Assembly (NCBI GenBank): GCA_015698045.1
Contig: BLAL01000087.1
Coordinates: 496,001 to 560,000, forward strand
Length of the DNA: 64,000 bases
Reading direction: 5' to 3'
Source of the DNA: Rhizophagus clarus
Taxonomy: Eukaryota > Glomeromycota > Glomeromycetes > Glomerales > Glomeraceae
Shown here: piece after piece, positions 25,382-36,049 of the stretch
How the letters are laid out: each line of letters opens with the position of its first letter
Numbering within the stretch: the first letter of the stretch is position 1
The notes under the pieces: model-generated
Told to the model about the DNA's origin: nothing
What the model saw: only the letters and a program-made list of their open reading frames with translations
Database searches by the model: none
Made by a program: the position numbers and the translations under genes

Positions 25382-25442
25382 GTCTTAAAAAAAATTTTTT
25401 TTGTATTACGCAATGATGACTGATTTTATCATTACAATGAGC

Positions 25443-25451
25443 AATCACATG
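25443..25451 (-). promoter_or_regulatory. Shared BTB upstream motif CATGTGATT (gene 1)
   Basis: CATGTGATT on the minus strand, about 62 bp before the ATG at 25381. The same motif precedes the three other BTB starts in the window. Confidence 0.4.
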
Positions 25452-25799
25452 AAAAATTTACCCGTTAATTTTAAATAATGTCAATCACATGTTGATTCAT
25501 AGCCACATTATGACTAATCCCGGGCCTTGATATTCGGCAATTATAGTATTAATTTCTACTTTATAATGATTTTTTAGAAATGAATTATTTTACAGGTACA
25601 TTTTAATGTATTTAATATCCATTTTTTACATTTTTTAAGTTGCAAATAATATTTATGCATATATTCCTTCAATAAACCTCATAAAGATACTTTTCAATCT
25701 TGTTACGATACCACATTCAAATACTGAAATAAAAAATGTTTAGCGAAAAAAATAACAACCGAAGCTAGCTCTTCAATTCTTCATTAATATCTTCAATTT

Positions 25800-25934
25800 T
25801 CATTCCATGAGGAGGAAAATCCAACTTTTAATAATATTTAAAATTTCTTCATAAGCAGGCCTTTTTAATGGACCTTCATCCCAACATTTTGTCATCAAAT
25901 CTATATAGCATTGTGAAGTATTTTCTATGCAGAC
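25800..25934 (-). pseudogene. Kinase C-terminal fragment
   Basis: The minus strand reads CIENTSQCYIDLMTKCWDEG followed by PLKRPAYEEILNIIKSWIF and a TGA. This is kinase subdomain XI (the conserved CW-(x)6-RP) and closely matches ENTPQCYVDLMKKCWDENPL of the kinase at 61-62 kb. No other kinase subdomain is attached. It lies in the spacer between the two duplicated BTB-TLDc units, next to the duplication junction. Confidence 0.7.
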
Positions 25935-28370
25935 AATATGATGAAACAGGAAAATGATATTCTTTCAAGATAATATTGCTTCTACTTAAATTTCTTATTT
26001 AAATATATTTCTTTATTGGTCAACAATAATAATTATTATTATATTGATGCAGTACATCAAAAGAATGTTCTCTACCCAAATATGATGAATGTAAAATTTG
26101 TGTCCAGAAGTTTAAATACAGTTATTCATCAATCTCATTCTCAATAACGATAAAGTATTTTCTAAATTTTATGATATGAGCATTTTGAAAAACCCACATT
26201 ATAGTCAAGTGCAGCTTAATGATCTTAATTTTTAATGCTATTTTTATACGTCCAATTTTTTTGAAGCTTTACTTAAGGGCATGCTTGAAAATTTATTATT
26301 ATTGCAAAATTTTGATTACTATTCACACATACAGTAATTTGCTTGTGATAGTCGTTTTATAGATTTTTTATTATGAATAAGAAATTAACTTTGTTTTATT
26401 TACATTTAATAATAATAATAATAAATTATCTATTATCAATAATAACTTTAATACATTATTCAAATCCGTTCTTGAAATCTGGTGTCATACATCTGAGTAT
26501 CATATACATTCTAACGCGAGTTCTTTTATCCCAGTTTATTTTATAAAGGCTCATCTCGGGGATTTCATCGAAAGTTATGACTCCCAAAACTTTCGATTCT
26601 ATTGTGCACAACTTGATCTGTGCTAAATCAAAATTGCAAATTAAAGAAATTTTATCAAATACAATACAATAAACATATAGAAGATAAATTTATTTCAAAA
26701 TAATAATTTACAATCATTCAAGTTACGACTTCATATATTGAACTTATTCGTAAAATTTATCCCATTCTAACGTAAATTGTAAATTACAAAAATAGTGAAT
26801 AATATAACGAAGTAAACAATACGCATTATTCTCTTTTTAATAATATAACTATCACATTCAATTACTTGAAAAACCTCATAATCATCCGCTTTAAAATTCG
26901 TTGGTATACCAATGTTAGGATATGAGTTAGTAGTAGTATTTGTATAACCATACCACATTCCATTATTATTATAAAATAAATCACTATTACCACCAAATTT
27001 TGCGCCATTCCTTGAATCGCAACCTATAGAATATTGATCAGCATTACTATAACCTACTTTTGCGCTTTGAAGGTTGTTTTTATTCGTAAACGAGAATAAG
27101 AAGCTATCATAAGTAGACTTCCATGTATTACTAGAATCCCAAATTAGTGGATTATATCCCCCAACAATTTGCTCAGAATTGGAGATTTTTATCACAAGTA
27201 AAGTAGCCCCTTTATTATCACACTTATTATGAAAGTCTGCAGCTGTATCACCATCCCTACTGGCGCGATAAAGTAAGTTAAAAATATAAGGAATATCGTT
27301 TTCATTGTAGTAAGAATGACATTGCTTTTCAATCCAACTAGAAATAATAGCAAAATGTTTTTTATTAATGATAACAGAATCATAAAATCGTTTTGGTTTC
27401 CTAGGAGATTGTATATCAACATTTAATTTTTCCTTTGACGCCATGTGAAATACAAGTATATTATTAATTAAATCCTCTGGCAATATTTTTTTAAAAGGGT
27501 ATACTCTAGTAATAAAATCTGCTGAAGAGATATTATAAAATCTAATTAATGGGATAAATCTATGAATAGTTCTCTCCATAGTCGTGATATCTTCATTATT
27601 CCATTGCATAGGATCTTGTGAAATATAAACATGTTGAGCCAAACACCATTTGATCAAACTTTCCCATATGTCGATTTCATCCAAATATAAATCATCTCGC
27701 TTTAAGAGCAATTCTACCAGAGATGCATTTAGATTGGCAAATTCATCAGGCTTAAATAATATGTCTGATTTAGTACAAATTTCTTCAAGGCAATGATTCC
27801 ATAAATCTGAGAAAAGTTCATCTCGTTGATTAACTTGATAAACAACTTCAAGAACTTCGATAGGATTTTTCTGTAAAAAATCACGTTGATGTTTAATCAA
27901 ATATTCATTAATATATGGAATTAGTGTTTGGACTTTAAGTTCATCCACTGCTATCAAAAGTTTTAGAATGTCTGGTCCTTGTAATTTCTCAAAATCAATC
28001 TTTCCACAATAAATAAATCTAAATATTGAAAAATATTAGTTACTGCGACATTAGCATTATATACATAGACACGTTTATTTATGTATCGTTTTCATTACCT
28101 TAAAATAATTTTAAAAATTTGGGGAGTAATGTTAGGAATAACAAAAATAAATTTTCCATCCTTTTTCTCAGTTAATTCGTTAGTAAATGCCTCGCGAAAA
28201 TATCGAGACCTGATACGTAAAATAGTTGAGTGTCCGTGTATTTCTTCTACATTTTCGTTTTCACCGGCATGGATAGTAACGTTATATTCTTCATCAGATT
28301 CAAGTAATTTTTCATAATCATTAATAACTTCCTGAGACTGTTCAAAAGACATGTCTTGAAAAAAAAAAAA
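25930..28370. repeat. Right copy of tandem segmental duplication
   Basis: Counterpart of 22795-25400, without the MITE and without the 43-bp duplication. The two ATG codons are 2971 bp apart. Confidence 0.85.
26767..28352 (-). CDS. BTB-BACK-TLDc protein 2, tail-anchored (501 aa)
   Basis: Two exons: 28352-28099 and 28018-26767, with an 80-nt intron (28098-28019) in the codon for the Arg before FIYCGKID. All paralogues have this intron at the same place. Residues about 10-110 form a BTB/POZ domain (DEEYNVTIHAGENENVEEIH, HSTILRIRSRYFREAF), about 130-250 a BACK-like helical segment (LVELLLKRDDLYLDEIDIWE), and about 296-470 a TLDc domain (FYDSVIINKKHFAIISSWIE to ADDYEVFQVIE). The tail (residues about 485-499, VYFVILFTIFVIY) is a membrane segment preceded by KKR. 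In known families BTB domains dimerise and can bind Cullin-3, and TLDc domains bind V-ATPase or act in oxidative-stress resistance. A membrane-tethered ubiquitin-ligase adaptor is a plausible but untested role. Start chosen by conservation of MSFE with the paralogues. Confidence 0.88.
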
Positions 28371-28436
28371 AAATTTTTTTTTTTTTAAAGAAAGATTTGT
28401 TTCTTACAACGGAAAAAAATTTATATGCAATATAAC

Positions 28437-28445
28437 AGTCACATG
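28437..28445 (-). promoter_or_regulatory. Shared BTB upstream motif CATGTGACT (gene 2)
   Basis: CATGTGACT on the minus strand, about 85 bp before the ATG at 28352. A TATA-like CATATAAATTT follows closely downstream on the same strand. Confidence 0.4.
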
Positions 28446-30218
28446 TTAGTACATAGTTAGCCACATACCGACAATTAGGTATGAATAACGTCATAATTTA
28501 ATCTTATTTATTTATAAATTATTTTTGAACTATTCCATATTTTTTATAGTTAATAATTTTTTTTCTTAATAGATCGCACAAATTTTTTTTATGAATTTTC
28601 TAATAAAATTGTTTAAAACCCAGTTATAGAACTCGTGTAAATCTTAAATATAATCAAGAACATATTGCTTTTTTTTCATAATTTCTTCCTTTCCTTCATT
28701 TCTTGAATTATATATAACGTGATGTTGTTACGGGACAATGTCCGGGACAGGTTACACAAAAGAAATGATAATCCCTCAAAATTTTATTATGATAACCTAT
28801 TTTGTAATATCTATTACGTATAAAACATATAATTTTTGTAAGTTACAAAAGAGTACAGACAGTGCGCGGACGGTTATAATATAACGTGCTACTCTGTGCC
28901 TGATCTGTTCCGTATTAGTATAGGTTTTTTTTTATTCAATATTTTTATGGTTTAAAAAAAATTCAGAACAATGCGAATCATTTCTATTGTCAATACTTCT
29001 TTTTTTTTAACTACTGATATCAGTTATTTATTATAAATTAATGTGAATTAAACTTTTACGGGTTTTAAAATATTTCTATGTATTTATCTATATTTGGGTA
29101 AATTTATTCATTTACACGTGCGATTCACGATTTCACGCCGCCTTATTACATGATTTATGATTTAAAATTTTGTATATTTGTTCATCGCCGTTTTCGAATT
29201 AGTGTGATCAAGTGATCAAGTGATCAGGTGGTCTGTTGATCAATTAAAATTAAAAATACCGAAAACCGAAAACAACCGAAAACAATTATTTTATCAAGAA
29301 TAATGCTTATTTGCACTACTAAAGACATCAAAAAAATGATTATAAATGATTTTTTTTTAAAAAAAAAAAAAGATTCTGTCCCTTTTTATTTCATCTAAAA
29401 ATACTTCTAATACTTTTATTTAGAAACAAGAAATAGCTTTTTACAAGGGAGCTCTAATAAAGGTAATTTGCGCATGATATGGTTTAAGAGAAGGAAAATA
29501 GTTTTCTATCAAACAAAAACATTCATTGTTGTCGTCATTTGAGAAGAAAAATATATATTGCAATATAAGAAAAAAACAGAGAAGAATTATTATTTGTTCT
29601 TTTCTTTTTTTTTGAAATTTTATATAATTATCACGAAAAATGACCCTTTCCCCTTTTTCTTAAAAAAATATATCTATATATATATCTTCATAAAAATTGT
29701 CTGCATCAGTTCTGCGCTTGATCTATACTAGATCGTTCGGCAAATTTGGATTACTGATCATAAAAAAGATTTTTTCAATTTCCTTTTATCGAACGTTGAG
29801 ATTGCATTAATATAATGCGAAGATTACAATGATCACACCAACATAATCATATGAAACATATAACAAAGTCACCCTAGAATGAGTGAATAAAAAAAATTAA
29901 TTTTTAGCTTCCTGTAACTGACGTTTGGCTAATAATAAAAGTTTATTGATAATAGTTAAGTTTTAGTTTGTTTGTTATAATGTGATCTAAATTTTAATTA
30001 GGATTCGATTAGCTTCAATTTTGGTGCTTTTTTACAGATTTTTAAAGTATTTTTTTGCTTTTTTATTTGTTTTTATTTTTTTTGATAAATTAATCAATCA
30101 CATGTATTATTCATATTGCCTTAATTATATTATTTTTTGTTACTTAAAATTTTGTACAATTGTTTAAAATTTTAATAAATTTTTATTTCTCCATTAATTG
30201 TTAATATGTTTTTAACAA
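28446..30218. other. Intergenic DNA
   Basis: No gene supported. GTGATCAA is repeated in tandem at about 29206-29245. A stretch around 29700-29970 (CTGATC words, then TTTGGCTAATA) resembles one around 40990-41240 and may be a diverged dispersed repeat. Confidence 0.35.
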
Positions 30219-31095
30219 AAAAATAAAAAAAAAAAGAAACAAAGAAAAGGTATAAAAGAATGAAAAAAAAATATATAAAGGAATGGAAAATTGGTATGGA
30301 GAAACGAAAAATGGGTGTAGAGGAGTGAAAAAAATACAGTCAAACTTCGATGTACCGATGCTTTCGGTTTTGGGAAAAAGTATCAGTACATTGAAATATC
30401 GGTACATACTGTATATGTAATTAGTAGATTATAATGCAGGCCAAAATCTAACTATGGCTCGCACTATGCTTAATTCTGAGTCCAAAATTTTCTGAATATA
30501 TTATGTATAACGTAAGTATGATTATAGAAAGAAAATCTAATTCCGGACATAATTAAGATAGATGCCCAGTTAACTCAGGCCAAACTTATAGTGCCGGCCA
30601 GAATTAACACTAGTGTAACCAAAATTATCGGTACATCTTAATATACATTACTATAGTAAAGGGACCAGGAGGTAGTATCGGTATATGTTACATCGCGAAA
30701 TTGTATATAATATCGGTATAATGAGATTTTTTCATTAGTGATGAAACGGGACAACAAAAATCTATCGGTAAAAGCAATTATCGGTATATAGAGTATCGGT
30801 ACATCGAAATTTGACTGTAATGGGTTTAGAGGAACGAAAAAAAATAATGAGGGTAAAGAAATGAAGAAAATAACGAATGTAAAGAAACGATAAAAGTGGT
30901 ACCAAGGATGAAAAAGTGGCAAAGGGATGAAAAAAATGGGTGTGAAAGAATAAGTAAGTATTAACGGAATGAAAAAATAATAAGTATAATAAGACGAAAA
31001 AATAAATGTTAATGGAATGAAAAAAATAAGTGTAATGGAACAAAAAAATGAGTGTAAAGGAATAAAAATGAAGGTGTAAAGAAACGAAATAAGAA
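30219..31095. repeat. Degenerate purine-rich tandem array (GGAATGAAAAAAATGGGTGTAA-type)
   Basis: Units built from AATGAAAAAA and GGGTGTAAAGGAA recur with variable spacing on both sides of the MITE at 30335-30819. The plus strand is almost all purine plus T, so the minus-strand frames (for example 30638-31043) are repeat artefacts. Confidence 0.65.
30335..30819. mobile_element. 485-bp MITE with 24-bp terminal inverted repeats and TA borders
   Basis: The ends 30335-30358 and 30796-30819 are inverted copies with one mismatch, beginning TACAGTCAAA and bounded by TA. This is typical of Tc1/mariner-pogo elements. The interior has multiple TATCGGTACA and TATCGGTATA words and no open frame. It splits the purine-rich array, whose units continue on both sides. 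Confidence 0.8.
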
Positions 31096-31919
31096 AATTT
31101 TTGTTAGTATTATTTTAAAGCAAAAAAGCAATAGAAAAAATAATAATAATAGTTGATTCTATTATTCAAAGCTTCAAGTTAATCCTTAGTTGCGACGATC
31201 TTAGTTCAGGAAGCTTGAATGGTTTAGAGATAAGTAACGGAGAAATCTAATGAATAAATAATATTTTAAATAATAAATTGTGACGATGATTAAATCTTCT
31301 TTTCTTTAAACTACTTATTAATCCCAGTGCGAACTGCTTGTATTATTATAAAAAAATTTCAAGGAATTCGTCTTTTTTTCAAAATTTACTAAATAAATAA
31401 GTATATATATATATATATATAATGTTTAAACATAACTATGAATATCATATTCCTCTTGATTTCTTTTTTTAATTTATAATTATTATTTATTATAAGGCAA
31501 TTATTTGATTTTGTAACATAATAAAAATATATAAACTACTATTTTACTGTTAAAAATTTACGAATTTTTTATTCTAATTGGGACTTTTGGTTAATTCAAA
31601 TGGGGATCATTTCCATAAACTCAAAAAAATGACTGAAAAATTCTCAAAAAATTTGTTGTGTTAATTAACGAAATTGAACAATAAAAAACGAATATTAAGT
31701 GATGTATTAATTTAACGAATATTTTTAGTGGTACAGGAAGAGTTTTTTTTTAAAATAAGTAAATGCATTTTATTGTGTATTTTGTAAGAGAAAATACATT
31801 TAAAAAAATACCTTTAGACTAAACGTCTATATACTTATCGTTATTATTTCGATCTAGGTCAGTGCTAAAAAACTATACTAATTTAAAAACATTCTATCTA
31901 TATACATGATAATAAAGTA
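31096..31919. other. Intergenic DNA with TA microsatellite
   Basis: A (TA)n run lies at 31402-31421. No gene seen. Confidence 0.5.
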
Positions 31920-33074
31920 CTATTCTATTGATTTGTTGTGTAAGAAAAACACGATCATAATAAAAACTAACTCAAAACCAATTCTGGATCTATAAGACCT
32001 TTGTAACGAGATATCGGAAATATCCTTTGGGAACGTATCATTACTTGCGTGTTCCTGAGCCTCTATCGTTGGTTCTGATCTTCGGTGCGGTTTCCGACAT
32101 TCGTTTATGACTTTCTTTCTCGTTATTAACATCTTTACGCCGACTTGCGAACTTGTGCTGCGCCTCGTTTAACGTTGCGTCAGGAAAAACGTTCTCGTCG
32201 GTGTTCCATGAGATGTGCTTCCAATGTACTTGGAACTGAAGGTATATTCCTAGGTATATGTTCCTGTAGATTAGAAGGCTGTTTACCTTTCTTCTTTCCC
32301 GTCTCCTTTCCATCATTAAGGACTGTATCTTTCTTCGTTTTCTTCATTCTTCTTATCGCCCTTCGCTTGAACTTTTCGTCTTGAATTCGGACTTGCCACT
32401 GATTGTTGTGGGGGTTTTTCATAATCGTCCTCCTCAGAGCTCTCATCAACCCATCTTCGTTTTTAAAGAAAGCAATAACCTTCATCCTGTTGTTGAAGAC
32501 GAGTGGTTTAACAAAAGCGGCGCCGTAAATCTTGACTATGTTCTTAATAACGTCATCTATCTCGTTTTTTTCAATGATATGGTCCCAGTCCTTTACCATT
32601 TGTCAAGCATTTCTTTCTTTGATTCGACGATGTTTCCAGTTACTTGGATACCATCGCAAATAGAACTTGGCATCGTTCATCTTGGTCGTTATATTGAAAG
32701 TTTTTTGATTGTAGGCGTCTTTGGTAAGCCCAATAACTGAAGCATATTTGTGGAGACGCCTGATCTTACATCCTTTGACTATCCCTATTTGACCTAACGC
32801 TTGTAATATATCCTCATCGCACCACTTTACGGGTATGTCATGGAATAAAATTTCTTGTTTGAAGACGTAAAATTTTTCCTTGTTCCGGGTCGTCATCACG
32901 TGATAAAGCGATATCCGGAATTGTGCCGGTCGGATTTATCCTTTGGTCCGGATTTCTTTTTTTGTTGATCGCTTGTGGTGATTTCCCGATATGGTAACTT
33001 CCTCCATTTTTTTTTGATCTCCTCTCCTCTTTGTCCTCTATTATTGGTGTGGATGCTGTTGTGGCACTTTCCAT
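31920..33074 (-). pseudogene. Decayed gag/ORF1-like retroelement protein, copy B
   Basis: Three connected blocks lie on the minus strand. Block 1 (33074-32838) starts MESATTASTPIIEDKEERRS and is hydrophilic. A frameshift near 32890 leads to block 2 (32899-32180), which is one frame with a single TGA at 32605-32603 (context GCT TGA CAA). Block 2 contains ILFHDIPVKWCDEDILQALG, then RWYPSNW (WYPSNW at 32653-32636), a second hydrophobic segment around AFVKPLVFNNRMKVIAFFKN and a basic stretch RRAIRRMKKTKK. A further frameshift near 32220 leads to block 3 (down to about 31920). The two alternating strand-helix segments suggest an RRM-like ORF1/gag, by inference. No reverse transcriptase or endonuclease follows. 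It shares WYPSNW and layout with the relic at 1980-3316. Plus-strand open frames over it are shadows. Confidence 0.55.
32603..32605 (-). other. In-frame TGA stop in ORF1-like copy B
   Basis: The frame is the same before and after the stop (32899 and 32599 are in register). A CGA-to-TGA change explains it. Confidence 0.75.
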
Positions 33075-33410
33075 TAAACGGTTCAGCTGCTACAAGAGCA
33101 ACAAAGTGCAGTTATAAATAACCTATGAGCAATCGGAGGAGTGGTTTTTGTCCTACATTGAAGGATATGTTTTTTTTATTTTTGGCATAGTCTTTAGCAC
33201 TTTTACAGATGGTGGACTCCGACTTCAAAAACGATTGGGAAAATTACTGCGCCGCAGCAACACGGCGAAACTCCACTAACTCGAACTATTTGGTGTGAAG
33301 ACTTGTATTTCCCACCTCCCGTATCGTTTTTGTCATTTCCTCTAAAAACTAAAGCGCTTTATCTAAGTTTCTTGTTCGTATCGAGACATTTTAATAGTGT
33401 TTTGTTATGA
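33075..33410 (-). other. 5' region of ORF1-like copy B
   Basis: The sequence upstream of block 1 remains richer in GC (CGCCGCAGCAACACGGCG at about 33251) than the DNA beyond about 33400. It may be the untranslated 5' part of the element. Confidence 0.3.
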
Positions 33411-33505
33411 ACTCTGCGAAAAAACGACTTCAGATCTTTGTAAAAAATTTGGACAAAGGATTGTCGGTAAGAGTTCCCCGGAAGAATTTTTACAAATAAT
33501 TTACA

Positions 33506-33551
33506 TTAGACATTGACATTGACATTGACATTGACATTTGACATTTGACAT
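33506..33551. repeat. GACATT hexanucleotide microsatellite
   Basis: GACATT is repeated about five times in tandem, followed by two TGACATT heptamers. Confidence 0.8.
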
Positions 33552-33867
33552 GATATATAAGATTTTCTGGTGTTTATACCAAAAAGGAAATTTTTTTTAT
33601 CAAAAAGGAAGTGATTTTAATTTCGAGGCAATCCAGCATGTGTTTTAATAACATATAAGAAACGACTTTCTATATGGAATTCTTGTGACGAAGTTTAATT
33701 AACAAAATGATCAACAAATGAGCTACTAATTTTACAAAAAACGTCAAATTTTTCTTTTTTCATTGGAATTGATGTGCCACAAATTTAATGATGAAAATCA
33801 AAACTTGAGAAACGATTAATTGCGATTTGTCGATTTAAATGAAAATCGATTATGGCACGATTTACAG

Positions 33868-33935
33868 ACAGCCGTTTTACCGACAAATTTGATCAGCGTT
33901 ATGTCTGTAAAATGTCTTGTCGGTAAAATGGCTGT
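33868..33935. repeat. Short inverted repeat, possible mini foldback element
   Basis: Arms 33868-33886 and 33917-33935 (ACAGCCGTTTTACCGACAA and its inverse) match with one mismatch across a 30-nt spacer. TTTACAGACA and TGTCGGTAAA words flank the arms, so the whole may be a very small MITE. Confidence 0.55.
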
Positions 33936-34188
33936 CGGTAAAATATCCTGATACGGTTAATTCAGCTTAGAAAAATTTTTTAATTAATTACTCGGTCTAA
34001 ATGCAGTCTGAAATTAAAATAAAATATTATTTATTATTATTTAAGAAAACATACTTGATTTAATAGTAGTACTATCACCCTATGAATAATTAAGTTAAAA
34101 ATTTATAATTATGGAAAACATGAAAATAAAATTGTGCCATCAAATAATATGATATTGGATAAAAAATTCAAATTATATTGCGTCATAT
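33936..34188. other. 3' flank of the repeat-protein gene
   Basis: AT-rich; no feature recognised. Confidence 0.4.
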
Positions 34189-34809
34189 TTATTTTGAGTT
34201 TTGGCCAGAACTTTTTATGTTCTTGTTCCTCGGATCGGAAGGGTCGGCACCTTTTACATTGTTTCTTGGATCGGAAGGGTCAGCACCTTTTACATTGTTT
34301 CTTGGATCGGAAGGGTCGGCACCTTTTACATTGTTTCTTGGATCGGAAGGGTCAGCACCTTTTACATTGTTTCTTGGATCGGAAGGGTCGGCACCTTTTA
34401 CATTGTTTCTTGGATCGGAAGGGTCAGCACCTTTTACATTGTTTCTTGGATCGGAAGGGTCAGCACCTTTTACATTGTTTCTTGGATCGGAAGGGTCGGC
34501 ACCTTTTACATTGTTTCTTGGATCGGAAGGGTCAGCACCTTTTACATTGTTTCTTGGATCGGAAGGGTCGGCACCTTTTATATTGTTTCTTGGATCGGAA
34601 GGGTCAGCACCTTTTACATTGTTTCTTGGATCGGAAGGGTCGGCACCTTTTACATTGTTTCTTGGGTCAGAAGGATCAGCACCATCTATTTCACCTCTTA
34701 GATAGAAAATAGAATTTTCTCTTTTATTATAATCCATAGGAAGTGCTTGAGAAATAATGACGAGTGATAAAAAGACTGAGAGAATCAATGAAACCAATGT
34801 TAACTTCAT
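34189..34809 (-). CDS. Secreted protein of thirteen 12-residue repeats (206 aa)
   Basis: MKLTLVSLILSVFLSLVIIS is a clear signal peptide with likely cleavage after SQA. A short pro-like segment with a dibasic KR (residues 29-30, a possible Kex2 site) follows. Residues 43-195 are thirteen tandem copies of GADPSDPRNNVK, almost without change (one NIK variant; the last copy ends RNKN), then a short Ser/Asn tail. The repeat is hydrophilic, Pro/Asp-rich and has no cysteine. I know no enzymatic domain. Secreted repeat proteins are known fungal effector or cell-wall candidates, and some are cut into peptides, but no dibasic site occurs between the repeats here. The unit is 36 bp and three plus-strand frames are also open, as expected for a 3n-period array; the signal peptide decides the coding strand. 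Confidence 0.8.
   Translation of the reverse strand: MKLTLVSLILSVFLSLVIISQALPMDYNKRENSIFYLRGEIDGADPSDPRNNVKGADPSDPRNNVKGADPSDPRNNIKGADPSDPRNNVKGADPSDPRNNVKGADPSDPRNNVKGADPSDPRNNVKGADPSDPRNNVKGADPSDPRNNVKGADPSDPRNNVKGADPSDPRNNVKGADPSDPRNNVKGADPSDPRNKNIKSSGQNSK
34225..34683. repeat. 36-bp coding tandem array with 72-bp higher order
   Basis: Thirteen copies. A synonymous site (GCC or GCT for the Ala codon) alternates between neighbouring copies for most of the array, with one break between copies 6 and 7 (plus-strand order). This shows that growth was partly by two-unit (72-bp) steps. Confidence 0.85.
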
Positions 34810-36043
34810 GATTGTTTTATATATTGCGAGATTTTAAAGAGGAAGTAGAAGATTACGAGTTTAATAATATAAAGAATTATAAGGCACAACTCTGATGTAT
34901 ATGGAATATAATAAATATATTTTTATGTTTTGCAAGTTTTTTTCCAAAATTTTGAAATTATTTATACCTTTTGAAGGAATTTCACGCTAAAATTGATCTA
35001 CTTATTTTTATATTTAATAAATTAAGATCGGAACTATTTTTAAACTAAAATTATTTTGAGAAGAAATTTTGCTATTATGAATCCATATAAGTTATTTTGC
35101 CGAAAAAGTATTTGTTGTTTTGGAAGTCATTCCATACAAGTTTATGATATGTAATAATTTTACTTAAAATTCGATACATAAAATTATATAAAATTACCCG
35201 TAAAAAAATCGATCCGTAGTCGATCCGTGTTTAATATTCTATCTTTTCTCCATAAAAGGCACATATTCCCGAATTTAATAACTTTATATCACGGAATTTA
35301 CCGAATTATTTTCATTGTCCGTGAATGGATCCGTGAAAGGCTCATTTTTATGGAATTTTTACAGAAATAATGGATTACCTTTTTCGTATAAATAAATGTG
35401 AATTTTTTTTGTACAAAAGAAAAATTTTATTATTATTTATTAAAATTAATATTGAATCTATTTCGGATCTACCAAAAGAGAAATGCTTCAGCACATTGAC
35501 TTATCGGTGTCATTTAAAATGATTTTAATTTGTGGCAATGACTTTGTGTGATCGCTTGACTTAATTTATATTCCGAGATTAAAGAATATTTCTTAATACT
35601 ACTAAAATTGAACAATTTCACAAGTAATAATATTTATTAATTTAATTACTAAATGGGACAAATAGTTATCCGGATCTACCCGAAATCCTGACAGTCAGAA
35701 TCCCGTTACGATACATGCTTGATATTCGAAATCCCGAATCTTTATTATTCCCGACACTCACTTATTATCCCGACACGCACCATTATACCGACATTCATTA
35801 TCTCGAAATTACTATTCCAACTTTTTGCGAGAGTATCATTAATTTTGCGAAGTAAAGTATTAATAAATGGTGATAAAGAATACTAGTTAGCGTAAAGAAG
35901 ATTTTGAAGTGATTTGATCATTTCTAAATTAATCGACTTTTTCACTCAATTTGGATTTACTGATCTTCAAGACTCAATATAAAATCGTCCGAATTAAGAA
36001 ATGCGCAATGTGAACTCGAGAAATGTGTTTTATAATAATGCTT
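34810..36043. other. Intergenic DNA
   Basis: It contains the upstream region of the repeat-protein gene. From 35190 to 35390 GATCCGT and CGGATC words recur in both orientations, possibly a decayed palindromic MITE. Around 35680-35820 CCCGACA-type words repeat irregularly. No gene supported. Confidence 0.4.
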
Positions 36044-36049
36044 AAAAAA

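Larger units (their letters stand above)
22795..25400. repeat. Left copy of tandem segmental duplication
   Basis: From about 22795 to 25400 the sequence is a close copy of about 25930-28370: both begin with the word ACAATATGATGAAACAGG and end just beyond the BTB start codon. Each unit carries one BTB-BACK-TLDc gene on the minus strand plus its long 3' flank. The left copy additionally holds a MITE (22919-23102) and a 43-bp duplication in the gene. Confidence 0.85.

Noticed and set aside
30638..31043. Phe/Tyr-rich minus-strand membrane proteins of 93-94 codons
   Set aside because: They are translations of the purine-rich array and the MITE in the antisense direction.
34225..34683. Similarity of the PSDPRNN part of the repeat to plant CLE peptides (PSGP...HN)
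   Set aside because: Only a P-S-x-P pattern is shared; the length, the basic start and the His positions of CLE peptides are missing.
34134..34712. Three long plus-strand open frames over the 36-bp array
   Set aside because: The repeat length is a multiple of three, so non-coding frames stay open; only the minus frame has a signal peptide and a sensible start.
35190..35400. Palindromic MITE built of GATCCGT words
   Set aside because: The inverted matches are short and scattered; no clear pair of ends could be defined.
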